A DNA stretch of 32,808 nt from JBJEDU01 sp051872395 (GTDB taxonomy: Bacteria > Bacillota_I > Bacilli_A > RFN20 > CAG-826). Positions 14,804-22,144 of this stretch are shown here, piece by piece. How positions within the stretch are numbered: position 1 is the first letter of the stretch; every line of letters starts with the position of its first letter. The notes beneath the pieces were generated by a model, which ran no database searches, was not told the DNA's origin, and saw nothing but the letters and a program-made list of their open reading frames with translations. The stretch is from contig JBJEDU010000021.1 of NCBI GenBank assembly GCA_051872395.1, forward strand, positions 1 to 32,808. Reading direction: 5' to 3'. Made by a program: the position numbers and the translations under genes.

Positions 14804-15799
14804 TTATTCTTCTTTAAGTGGACGTTCCATCAATATCGAAATAGCTTCGCTTGGAGGAAAGTCATTATAAATAATGTCATATAAAGAATTAATAATTGGT
14901 AAATTAATTCCTTTTTCTTTAGAAATATCATAGACAACTTTAATCGTCCTAATACCCTCGACTGTCTTTTGATTATTTTTTAAAAATTCTTTGCTTGAAT
15001 TAGCTTTTCCAATTTGTAATCCAGCAACAAAATTTCTTGAATTCAACGAATAACAAGTAACTACTAAATCACCAATCCCAGTCAAACCTAAAAAGGTTTT
15101 AGTTTCACCACCAAGACTGACTCCAAAACGGACCATTTCTGCTAAACCACGAGTGCAAAGAGCCGCTCTGGCATTATCGCCATAACCTAATCCTTCTAAA
15201 ATGCCAGAAGCAATCGCAATAGCGTTTTTCATCGCCACTCCAATCTCAGCCGCAATTTCATCAGAATTGGTATAGACACGGAAATAACTATTAGAAAAAA
15301 TATTCGCTACTTTCGACGCTAATTCTTTATCTAAAGAAGTGGCGGTAATACAAGTTAAATCTCTTATAATTACTTCTTCAGCGTGTCCTGGACCAATTAA
15401 AGAAACAATTTCAGTTCTCTTGTTTTCATCTAAATATTTTCTAATAGTATTACTGAGTCGATTAGTAGAATTAGTTTCAAATCCCTTTGCAGTATTGATA
15501 ATAATTACTTTATGATTCAATTTTTCATTCAATTCTTTCACTACTGAAACAAACGCACTAGTTGGAATTGAAAGTAAAATCATTTCAGCAGATTCAATAG
15601 CGACTTCCATCTTAGTTGTACAAATCATTTTTTCGCTGAGTTTAACATCAGGAAAATAAGTTTTATTAGTATGTTCATTATTTATTTCTAAACAATTTGA
15701 AACATTATGGGTATATAAAATTACATCATGATTATTATCCAATAATACTTGGGCTAAAGCAGTGCCCCAACTACCCGCTCCTAAAATCGCTACTTTCAT
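14804..15799 (-). CDS. gpsA: Glycerol-3-phosphate dehydrogenase [NAD(P)+]
   Basis: Reduces dihydroxyacetone phosphate to sn-glycerol-3-phosphate, the backbone for phospholipids, and so feeds PgsA. The 331-residue protein begins with the Rossmann loop AILGAGSWGTALAQVL, then STAKGFETN-like NTAKGFETN (about residue 105), LIGPGHAEEVI, AMKNAIAIASGILEGLGYGDNARAAL with the catalytic Lys, and TFLGLTGIGDLVVTC. The length is normal. The ATG shares one base with the der stop (TAATG), so translation is coupled; der-gpsA order matches Bacillus. It is the last gene of the unit that includes cmk and der. Confidence 0.97.
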   Translation of the reverse strand: MKVAILGAGSWGTALAQVLLDNNHDVILYTHNVSNCLEINNEHTNKTYFPDVKLSEKMICTTKMEVAIESAEMILLSIPTSAFVSVVKELNEKLNHKVIIINTAKGFETNSTNRLSNTIRKYLDENKRTEIVSLIGPGHAEEVIIRDLTCITATSLDKELASKVANIFSNSYFRVYTNSDEIAAEIGVAMKNAIAIASGILEGLGYGDNARAALCTRGLAEMVRFGVSLGGETKTFLGLTGIGDLVVTCYSLNSRNFVAGLQIGKANSSKEFLKNNQKTVEGIRTIKVVYDISKEKGINLPIINSLYDIIYNDFPPSEAISILMERPLKEE

Positions 15800-17121
15800 T
15801 ATTCTTTATTTTTCTTTCTTAATACTATTCTAATTGGAGTTCCATCAAAATTAAATGTGTCTCTTAAACGATTTTCAATATATCTTTGATATGAAAAATG
15901 CATAAATTTTGGATCATTGACAAATAAGACAATAGTTGGAGGAGCAACACTGACTTGAGAAGCATAATAAATTTTCAATCTTCCTCCATTAAAATTTGGA
16001 GATTGATTCATTAATTGAGCGTCATTAAGAACATCATTTAAAATTGAAGTCTTAATTCGAGTTTGATAAGCTTCATGAACCATGTCAATCGCGGTAAATA
16101 ATGTATTTAATCTCGCTTTAGTTTTTGCACTTAAGAAAACGATTGGTGCATAACTTAAAAATTTATATTGGTCACGAATATCTTTGATAAATTCATTCAT
16201 TGTCGATTGGTCTTTTTCGATTAAATCCCATTTATTAACAACGATAATAACTGCTTTCGCTAAATCTAAGGCATAACTAACAACATGTTTATCTTGTTCT
16301 TGTATTCCTTTAGAGGCATCGATTAAAAGTAAAACTATTTCGCTTCTTTCAATAGCCTTCAACGCTCTAATGGCTGAATATTTATCGATAGATTCATATA
16401 TTTTTCCACGTTTTTTTAATCCAGCAGTGTCAATAACTGTATAATTTTTACCATCTTTAACAAATGGGGTATCAATAGAGTCTCTAGTCGTTCCAGAAAT
16501 ATCACTGACGATAACTCTTTCTTCATTTAAAATCGCGTTTGTTAAAGAAGATTTACCAACATTTGGTCGACCAATAAGACAGAAAGTTGTTCGATCTTCA
16601 TCATTATCTTCATTATTTTTATTAGGTAAAAGAGAAATAATTTTATTTAATAAATCACCAATTCCCACACCATGAGCAGAAGAAACCGCTAAAGGTTCAC
16701 CTAAGGCTAATGAATAAAAATCATGAATCGAAGAAGCGTGGGTTCCTTCATCAACTTTGTTGACAACAAAAATAATAGGCTTCTTCGATTTTCTTAATAT
16801 TTTTGAAACTAAAATATCATCTTTAGTAACACCAAGTTTAGCATCGACAACAAAAACGATGACATCAGCTTCATCCATGGCAATTTCAGCTTGAATTCTA
16901 ATTTCTGATTGAAATTGATTATCTTTCGTTTCAATTCCACCAGTATCAATAAGTGAAAAAGAATGATTGAGCCAATTACAAACTCCATATTGTCGATCAC
17001 GAGTAATTCCACTAGCATCATCAACAATCGCTAATTGTTCACCAATCAAACGATTAAATAAAGTTGATTTTCCAACGTTAGGAGAACCAACTATCGCGAC
17101 TAAAGCTCGCTCATTATTCAT
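15799..17121 (-). CDS. der: GTPase Der (EngA), 50S ribosome assembly
   Basis: Tandem GTPase needed for large-subunit ribosome maturation. The 440 residues contain two complete G domains. The first has GSPNVGKSTLFN, DTGG and NKVD; the second, from about residue 180, has GRPNVGKSSLTN, DTAG and NKWD. A KH-like C-terminal domain ends GTPIRIVLRKKNKE. Length equals the family norm (about 436). The ATG overlaps the cmk stop by 8 bases, with GGAG upstream inside cmk. It is co-transcribed with cmk and gpsA. Nothing odd is seen. Confidence 0.98.
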   Translation of the reverse strand: MNNERALVAIVGSPNVGKSTLFNRLIGEQLAIVDDASGITRDRQYGVCNWLNHSFSLIDTGGIETKDNQFQSEIRIQAEIAMDEADVIVFVVDAKLGVTKDDILVSKILRKSKKPIIFVVNKVDEGTHASSIHDFYSLALGEPLAVSSAHGVGIGDLLNKIISLLPNKNNEDNDEDRTTFCLIGRPNVGKSSLTNAILNEERVIVSDISGTTRDSIDTPFVKDGKNYTVIDTAGLKKRGKIYESIDKYSAIRALKAIERSEIVLLLIDASKGIQEQDKHVVSYALDLAKAVIIVVNKWDLIEKDQSTMNEFIKDIRDQYKFLSYAPIVFLSAKTKARLNTLFTAIDMVHEAYQTRIKTSILNDVLNDAQLMNQSPNFNGGRLKIYYASQVSVAPPTIVLFVNDPKFMHFSYQRYIENRLRDTFNFDGTPIRIVLRKKNKE

Positions 17122-17791
17122 TACTATTTTTCTCCATTATTTTTTTATTGATAATTTCAATAACCGCAGCGACAACTTCATCTACACTCATAAAAGAGGT
17201 ATCTAATAAGATAGAATCAGGTGCGGGTTTTAAAGGAGCGAAGTCACGATGAGAATCGATATAATCTCTTTGCATGACATCTCGTTCAATATCTTCTAAA
17301 GAACATGGAATTCCTTTTTGAATATTTTCTTCATATCTTCTAATCGCTCGAGTTTCAACACTAGCGATTTGATATATTTTCACATCTGCATTTGGTAAAA
17401 CATATGTTCCAATATCTCTTCCATCCATAATGACAGATTTCGATTCCGCCATATCGCGTTGAAGTTTGACTAACGCTAAACGAATATCTTTATAAGAAGC
17501 AATATAACTGACGTTCATAGAAACATATGGTTTTCTAATTTCTTGAGTGACATCAATTCCATTGCATAAAACTGTATCATCCTCTAATAATTCAATTTGA
17601 ACTCTATCAATTAATGAAATACATTGTTTTTCGTTTTGGCAATCAACACCAGCATTAATGCAATACCAAGTATATGCACGATACATCGCCCCTGTATCGA
17701 TATAAGTATAATTTAAAATTTTTGCGACTTTTTTCGCAACAGTCGATTTTCCCGCCGCGGCAGGACCATCAATAGCAACAGAAATAATCAT
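17114..17791 (-). CDS. cmk: Cytidylate kinase
   Basis: Phosphorylates CMP and dCMP using ATP in pyrimidine salvage and lipid-derived CMP recycling. The protein is 225 residues from ATG 17791. It has the P-loop DGPAAAGKSTVAKKVA, YIDTGAMYRAYTW, the NMP-binding insert, and DGRDIGTYVLPNADVKIY followed by the ETRAIRRYEE lid. An in-frame TTG and GTG lie upstream, but GGGGTGAG sits properly before the ATG and the family starts close to the P-loop. It is 14 bases after a small membrane protein gene, and overlaps der. CMP is released by PgsA-type reactions, giving a loose metabolic tie. Confidence 0.96.
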   Translation of the reverse strand: MIISVAIDGPAAAGKSTVAKKVAKILNYTYIDTGAMYRAYTWYCINAGVDCQNEKQCISLIDRVQIELLEDDTVLCNGIDVTQEIRKPYVSMNVSYIASYKDIRLALVKLQRDMAESKSVIMDGRDIGTYVLPNADVKIYQIASVETRAIRRYEENIQKGIPCSLEDIERDVMQRDYIDSHRDFAPLKPAPDSILLDTSFMSVDEVVAAVIEIINKKIMEKNSNE

Positions 17792-17805
17792 CTTTCTCAC
17801 CCCAA

Positions 17806-18129
17806 TCAATTAAAAGCGTATATTCCTAAAAATATAACAGCGATAATAAGCAAAATTAAAATGATAAAAATCAAAGAATATATCAATATTTTTTTAATTA
17901 ATATTTTTCGAAGTTTTTTCTTTGTTTCTTTATCTTGATCTTTCGAATTAAGAATAGACATCACTTCCGTAAGTGGCAAAGTCGATGTTAATGACGCGCT
18001 ATCATCAATAGAAGAGAAAGAAACTTTATCATCCATCACCACTTTTTTGTTTTCGATAGAAGGATGATTGACTTTTTCATTTTCAAGTTCCTCGCGATAA
18101 AGGCGATATTTGTCTACTCTTGTTTGCAT
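17806..18129 (-). CDS. Small tail-anchored membrane protein of unknown function
   Basis: A 107-residue protein I do not recognise. The first 80 residues are hydrophilic and charged, with a lysine-rich stretch (KETKKKLRKILIKK) just before a single hydrophobic helix (about residues 82-104) that ends three residues from the C terminus. That pattern suggests a tail anchor with the N-terminal part in the cytosol. It has a poor Shine-Dalgarno sequence (AAAGAT) and an AT-rich upstream region. It leads the cmk-der-gpsA unit, with 14 bases to cmk. The frame is kept as a gene because of its clean membrane topology, operon position and lack of a competing frame. Confidence 0.7.
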   Translation of the reverse strand: MQTRVDKYRLYREELENEKVNHPSIENKKVVMDDKVSFSSIDDSASLTSTLPLTEVMSILNSKDQDKETKKKLRKILIKKILIYSLIFIILILLIIAVIFLGIYAFN

Positions 18130-18228
18130 AAAATTTTTTTATCTTTATTATTTTAATTTAATTATCTTCTTTTTAATAGTGGAAATAATAATTTTATTAT
18201 TTTTAATAGAAAATTTGTCATTTAATCA

Positions 18229-18271
18229 ATATAAAAATGTACCTCATTTCTTATTTGAGATGAGGTACATT
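18229..18271 (-). terminator. Terminator after the G8-tract lipoprotein gene
   Basis: A perfect 12-base-pair stem (AATGTACCTCAT with ATGAGGTACATT, 18236-18271) has a 12-base loop and on the minus strand is followed by TTTTTATATT. The plus-strand side has TTTTAAAATTT, so it may act in both directions. Confidence 0.88.
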
Positions 18272-18305
18272 TTAAAATTTGAAATTGATTAAATTATCTT
18301 AATGA

Positions 18306-19877
18306 TTAGTTATAGTTGAAGGCGATATTAATAACACAAACTTTTTCTTTTTCGCCATCACCATCTAAGTCAACTGAACCACTATTGATGGTAACTTGAG
18401 AATCATCAGTGTAGTAATCACTGTTATACCAATATAATTGATAATCTTCTTCTAAACCCCATGATTTATAACCAATAATTTGATCAAAGATTAATTTTCT
18501 AATTTCTAACATTTCTGCATCAGATTCGACTGGAATGTAAAGATTTAAATTGAGAACAGTGCTAGAAATTGTAGCAGCAGCTTGTTCAGTCTTATCTTCC
18601 ATATAAATTTCGCCACCCCATTTATCGAAATCTAATGTTGGGAATACTGGTTCATTATTTATATCTAATAAAGTAGATAAGTAAGCATTGACGCCTGTTT
18701 CTGAAGATTTAACAATGCTGGTATCAATTGTACCTTCAAATTTATAAGTATAAATGGAACCATACATTTGCATAATTCCAGAACCATTTTCTCTTCCTAA
18801 ATAATCAGGATTAACGAAGTTACATTGAATTTGGTTAACAATCTTTCCGCTTTTTGGTGTCGCGTCTTGTAAGAGTTTTTCAAAAACTTTAATAGTATAA
18901 GAACCGGTTACACTTGTAGCAGATCCGCCTCTATTTGGATTTCTTTCAAATCCCATACTCTCAATAGCAGCAAACATAGTATCTTCTTGATCACCAATAC
19001 CATAATCTTCTACTGACCATTCAGAATAAACACCACCCATTTTTTCAACAGAGATGTTGACATATTTAGAAAGCGTTGTAAATGGAACAACCGCACCACT
19101 GACAGTTTCCATCGCATCCTTCAATTCAGCTGGCCAATCAGTTAAAACTTCAAAAGTTGGATTAGTAGCTAAATAAGTATCAGCAACATCAATTTTAGTC
19201 GTTCCAATATCAGTAATAGTGACATTTAAAGATGCTTGAGATAATTCATTGTTGCTCATGATATTTGTGAATGTAAATTCACTATGAATATCCATAGAAA
19301 CTACACCATCAGTTTTACTCACTCTACTATATGTATTAGCGGATGTGGTGTAACTAGCAATCCAACTGGAATTAATTAAAGAAGTAAGAAATTTAACTGG
19401 ATAAACTTGAATTGTGTGATGAGTATATCCTGTACTTTCTGCTTCTTCTTCTGAAAGTTCTTCCCAATTACATTTTGCTAATAAAGAAACGGATGGGACA
19501 TAATCGTCAACGGAGACATCTTCACCAGCAAGTACCCAACGATTAAATACTAATTCGCCATCATCGACAAAATAAAGAGCGACACCTCCATCAACATTAA
19601 CAAAGCCATAATCTACATAATCACTACCAAGTGCTTCGATTTTGGCATCATAATCAGTAAGGGTCGCTTTCGAAGTAAAATAACTTTCAACACTAGCATC
19701 TTCAGTTGAACCATCTGCATAACTTATCCGAGCGGCAGTAGAAACATGACCATTATTATCAGATAAATTAGCCAAAACAGTATTAAAATCAACCCCCCCC
19801 TCACCAGGAGTTTTGTTACATGCAACAAGCGCAACAGTCAAACCTGATAAAAGTAAAAAATTAATTGCTTTTTTCAT
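18306..19877 (-). CDS. Large surface lipoprotein with G8 tract, unknown function
   Basis: A 523-residue predicted lipoprotein starting at ATG 19877 behind AAAGGAG. The signal peptide MKKAINFLLLSGLTVALVAC has a clear lipobox (LVAC) with acceptor Cys20. The mature part is acidic, rich in Ser, Thr, Asp and aromatic residues, with no domain I can name. Near the C terminus the segment DLDGDGEKEK looks like a calcium-binding EF-hand or dockerin-type loop. Codons 26-29 contain eight consecutive G bases, unusual in this AT-rich sequence; loss or gain of one G leads to early stops. The gene is single, with its own terminator, and diverges from the ferredoxin gene. Confidence 0.9.
   Translation of the reverse strand: MKKAINFLLLSGLTVALVACNKTPGEGGVDFNTVLANLSDNNGHVSTAARISYADGSTEDASVESYFTSKATLTDYDAKIEALGSDYVDYGFVNVDGGVALYFVDDGELVFNRWVLAGEDVSVDDYVPSVSLLAKCNWEELSEEEAESTGYTHHTIQVYPVKFLTSLINSSWIASYTTSANTYSRVSKTDGVVSMDIHSEFTFTNIMSNNELSQASLNVTITDIGTTKIDVADTYLATNPTFEVLTDWPAELKDAMETVSGAVVPFTTLSKYVNISVEKMGGVYSEWSVEDYGIGDQEDTMFAAIESMGFERNPNRGGSATSVTGSYTIKVFEKLLQDATPKSGKIVNQIQCNFVNPDYLGRENGSGIMQMYGSIYTYKFEGTIDTSIVKSSETGVNAYLSTLLDINNEPVFPTLDFDKWGGEIYMEDKTEQAAATISSTVLNLNLYIPVESDAEMLEIRKLIFDQIIGYKSWGLEEDYQLYWYNSDYYTDDSQVTINSGSVDLDGDGEKEKVCVINIAFNYN
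19793..19800 (-). repeat. G8 homopolymer tract in lipoprotein gene
   Basis: Eight C on the plus strand, read as GAG GGG GGG GTT in the gene, six residues after the lipidated cysteine. A 9-G tract would give TGA at once; a 7-G tract would run about 25 codons to TAA. It is the longest G/C homopolymer I noticed in the window. Confidence 0.9.
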
Positions 19878-19953
19878 AATTTTTTCTCCTTTCAATAACA
19901 ATATATTTTATGTAAAAAATTATGCTACTAGCAGAAAAGTAAATCAAATAAAA

Positions 19954-19959
19954 ATTATA
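19954..19959 (-). promoter_or_regulatory. Possible -10 box of the lipoprotein gene
   Basis: TATAAT on the minus strand, about 77 bases before the ATG. The -35 region is only T-rich, with no good hexamer, so the call is tentative. The rest of 19878-20123 is AT-rich, with the divergent ferredoxin promoter and no ORF. Confidence 0.35.
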
Positions 19960-20066
19960 ATTTTACTCAAAAAATCCAAAAAATTGATTATTTTAATTAA
20001 AGAACATACCTTATATTAATAATTTAATTAATTAAGAAAATAAGGTTTTATCGATAGTGAATTTTA

Positions 20067-20095
20067 TTGATTTTATCTAAGATGACTATTATAAT
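20067..20095 (+). promoter_or_regulatory. Ferredoxin promoter
   Basis: TTGATT (20067-20072) and TATAAT (20090-20095) are 17 bases apart, about 28 bases before the ferredoxin ATG. This is one of the best sigma-A-type promoters in the window. Confidence 0.75.
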
Positions 20096-20123
20096 TTCTA
20101 CATAGCCTAAGGAGGAAATATCG

Positions 20124-20300
20124 ATGGCCCGTAAAAAAGTCGTAATCGATCCAAATGCTTGTATCGGATGTGGTTGCTGCGTTGGTACCTATCCAGATGA
20201 CTTCAAAATTGGTGATTCAGGTTTAGCGGAAGCTATTACTGGAGAAGCCGAAGAAGATGCAGTTGGTGTCTGCCCTGTTGGTGCAATCTCGGAAGAGTAA
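20124..20300 (+). CDS. fer: Small [4Fe-4S] ferredoxin
   Basis: A 58-residue electron carrier, too small for most gene callers' cut-offs. The cluster ligands are CIGCGCC (C-x2-C-x2-C) near residues 13-19 and the distant CPVGAI near residue 50, giving a single [4Fe-4S] cluster of the Bacillus/Thermotoga type. There is one extra cysteine within the first motif. The body is acidic (GEAEEDAVG), as usual for ferredoxins. GGAGG lies 8 bases before the ATG, with a strong promoter upstream and a terminator 8 bases after the stop, so it is monocistronic and probably well expressed. The redox partner cannot be inferred from neighbours. Confidence 0.95.
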   Translation: MARKKVVIDPNACIGCGCCVGTYPDDFKIGDSGLAEAITGEAEEDAVGVCPVGAISEE

Positions 20301-20306
20301 AATAGA

Positions 20307-20337
20307 AAAAACTAGGATTGTTCCTAGTTTTTTATTA
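20307..20337 (+). terminator. Ferredoxin terminator
   Basis: AAACTAGGA and TCCTAGTTT (20309-20330) form a 9-base-pair stem with a TTGT loop, followed by TTTATT on the plus strand. Confidence 0.9.
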
Positions 20338-20349
20338 TCTAAACAAAAG

Positions 20350-20390
20350 AAGAGACTAATAAAAAATTAAGTTATTTAGTCTCTTTTTTT
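20350..20390. terminator. Second hairpin, probably bidirectional terminator for ribU and ferredoxin
   Basis: AAGAGACTAA and TTAGTCTCTT (20350-20385) pair perfectly over 10 bases. Seven T follow on the plus strand, and TCTTTTGTTT follows on the minus strand 14 bases after the ribU stop. It can end ribU and back up the ferredoxin terminator. Confidence 0.75.
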
Positions 20391-20403
20391 ATCTATAAAA
20401 TAA

Positions 20404-21108
20404 TTAAGAATTTTCTTTAGCGAATTTATTGATTAATTTTCTTAATCGTTTATATAAAAGAAGAGTCAATGCGACAACTAAAATATCTTTTATAAAGTTA
20501 AATGGAATCGCTACTAAAAAGAAGAAAGTCCAACCTAAAGAAGTGACGTTTGGGTTAGCGACTTGACACATCGCTAATAACATTTCCTTAGAAAATCCCA
20601 TGACAAACATATAAAAATCTAAAATTGGGAAAGAAGTAATTAAAGAAGCGAGAATGGTTTGTAAAATAGTCGCTACTCCTAAAGATAATAAAGCACCTTT
20701 AAACGTTCTTTTCTTTTGATAAATGAAACAAGCAGGAACCACAAAAATTACTCCATAAATAAAGTCCGCTAATTCGCCAACTCCTAAAGTGCTAGTCATT
20801 GGTAATTTAATGAGCGTTCTAATTATTAAAATCATTAACGCACTGAAAGGACCATAACTAAAACCAGCAATAAAGATTGGAACTTCATCGAGATGAATTT
20901 CTAAAAATGCTGGGAAAAATGGTAATTTGAATTGGAAATAAGGAACGATATAAAGTATCGTAGCGATTGAAGCAAAAATTGCGACACGAGCAATAAATTT
21001 TGAAGTTATTGGTTTTCGTTTTAAAAATACTTTATTAATAAAAACCACATCAGCGATTAAGACGGTTATTACTCCGACCATCAAACGGAAAATCTCATAA
21101 TTTTTCAT
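20404..21108 (-). CDS. ribU: Riboflavin transporter, ECF S-component RibU
   Basis: Substrate-binding membrane subunit of an energy-coupling-factor transporter for riboflavin; the ATPase and T subunits must be encoded elsewhere. The 234-residue protein has about six hydrophobic segments. The ECF/RibU-type stretch FLEIHLDEVPIFIAGFSYGP (about residue 70) is followed by LPMTSTLGVGELADFIYG (about 103-120). Identification is secured by an FMN riboswitch just upstream, so uptake is switched off when FMN is plentiful. The ATG at 21108 is preceded by GTGGAG, which is part of the riboswitch's final hairpin. The N terminus is about 40 residues longer than typical RibU, with an extra hydrophobic helix. 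Confidence 0.93.
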   Translation of the reverse strand: MKNYEIFRLMVGVITVLIADVVFINKVFLKRKPITSKFIARVAIFASIATILYIVPYFQFKLPFFPAFLEIHLDEVPIFIAGFSYGPFSALMILIIRTLIKLPMTSTLGVGELADFIYGVIFVVPACFIYQKKRTFKGALLSLGVATILQTILASLITSFPILDFYMFVMGFSKEMLLAMCQVANPNVTSLGWTFFFLVAIPFNFIKDILVVALTLLLYKRLRKLINKFAKENS

Positions 21109-21134
21109 AAAATAAAAAGCTCCACTTCAGAGCT
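21109..21134 (-). terminator. Riboswitch expression platform hairpin with embedded ribosome binding site
   Basis: AGCTC (21130-21134) pairs with GAGCT (21118-21122) over a 7-base loop, followed by TTTTATTTT and then the ribU ATG. The ribU Shine-Dalgarno sequence GTGGAG (21120-21125) forms the 3' arm and part of the loop, so the hairpin could both terminate transcription and hide the ribosome binding site. Confidence 0.6.
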
Positions 21135-21145
21135 ATCAAAAAATT

Positions 21146-21264
21146 ATTTCTTCTTTATACCAGACTTTAACTGTCGCTACTTGAATCTCACAAGTTCTAC
21201 CTAACTAATATTAGGCTCGCGGAGTATACCGCCGATTATGGAATTTCACCATGACCCTGAAGCA
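21146..21264 (-). promoter_or_regulatory. FMN riboswitch aptamer (RFN element)
   Basis: The minus strand shows the conserved RFN blocks in order: GCTTCAGGG at the 5' end, GGTGAAATTCC, CGGCGGTATACTCCGCGAGC, CGACAGTTAAAGTCTGG, and GAAGAA closing P1 with CTTC. The aptamer binds FMN and controls ribU. One variable arm (around 21180-21205) is of ordinary length. Confidence 0.95.
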
Positions 21265-21269
21265 ATTTA

Positions 21270-21275
21270 ATTATA
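21270..21275 (-). promoter_or_regulatory. -10 box of the ribU transcript
   Basis: TATAAT on the minus strand lies 6 bases before the 5' edge of the FMN aptamer, with TTTACT 16 bases further upstream as a weak -35. Transcription would begin at the first aptamer bases, an economical arrangement just after the parB stop. Confidence 0.6.
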
Positions 21276-21304
21276 CAAAATTATCACTAATAGTAAATAA
21301 ATTA

Positions 21305-22144
21305 TTATCTTTTCATTATCTTTTTAATAAATTTATTCAAATCTTCAGGATTATTAAAACTTATCGATATACGATTTTTATTTATGTTAGTGTGACATTT
21401 ATATTTTTTATTAATATTCGATTCAATTGAAGAAAAATCAACATTATTTTTCATACAATAAATAATCTTTTCAACATCGCGACAAGAATATTTATTTTCA
21501 TAAATTTCATCAATCATTTTTTTCATCTCGTCTTCATTGAGTTTTGCTAAACTTCTTGCATGACCAAAAGAAAGATGATTATCAATTACTTCATTTAATA
21601 CGAATTGAGGCATCTTTTTTAATCGAATAATATTGGTAATTTGACTTCTTGATAAAGACATTAAAAACGCTAAATCTTTTTGTTTATAATGATATTTATT
21701 TTGTAATTTTGACAAAACAAAAGATAGTTCAACAACTTCTTTATTAGCGTTATTTCTAATCCAATTCGCTAATATGAATAACATTTCTTCTTCATTACAG
21801 TCATAAATAAAGACAGGAACTTCTTGATAATTTAATTCTTTTAAAGCATAAAATATTAAACGAGGATAAATAATTTCAAATTCATTATTATCCAAAGAAG
21901 AAACAACAAGAAAAGATTTATATCCTTTCGCATTAATATTTTCACAAGTTTTATTCAATTTATTTTTATTAATTTTAATGTTTTTTAAAATGTGATTATC
22001 ACTGATTTTATCTAAAGAAATCACACTATGGAAACTCGATTGATATTCTTTCTCAATTTGAGAAATGACATTAGTTTGAGAAAATCTTTTAAGCAAAGTA
22101 GATAATGATCTTTTTAAAATTTTATCATTATTATCCTTCGACAT
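21305..22144 (-). CDS. parB: ParB/Spo0J-like chromosome partition protein, atypical CTPase region
   Basis: ParB-family DNA-binding protein, partner of the ParA upstream. From ATG 22144 it is 279 residues. The central helix-turn-helix is clear: YKQKDLAFLMSLSRSQITNIIRLKKMP (about 153-179), then SFGHARSLAKL (about 192-202), which is the ParB parS-reading core. The N-terminal domain is poorly conserved: the usual GERRFRA CTP-binding stretch is replaced by EIIYPRLIFYAL (about 90-101), and the preceding arginine motif is not recognisable. The start overlaps parA by 14 bases, with GAGG inside parA; an earlier in-frame TTG is disregarded. I saw no canonical parS palindrome. It could instead be a Noc-like relative. 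Confidence 0.85.
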   Translation of the reverse strand: MSKDNNDKILKRSLSTLLKRFSQTNVISQIEKEYQSSFHSVISLDKISDNHILKNIKINKNKLNKTCENINAKGYKSFLVVSSLDNNEFEIIYPRLIFYALKELNYQEVPVFIYDCNEEEMLFILANWIRNNANKEVVELSFVLSKLQNKYHYKQKDLAFLMSLSRSQITNIIRLKKMPQFVLNEVIDNHLSFGHARSLAKLNEDEMKKMIDEIYENKYSCRDVEKIIYCMKNNVDFSSIESNINKKYKCHTNINKNRISISFNNPEDLNKFIKKIMKR

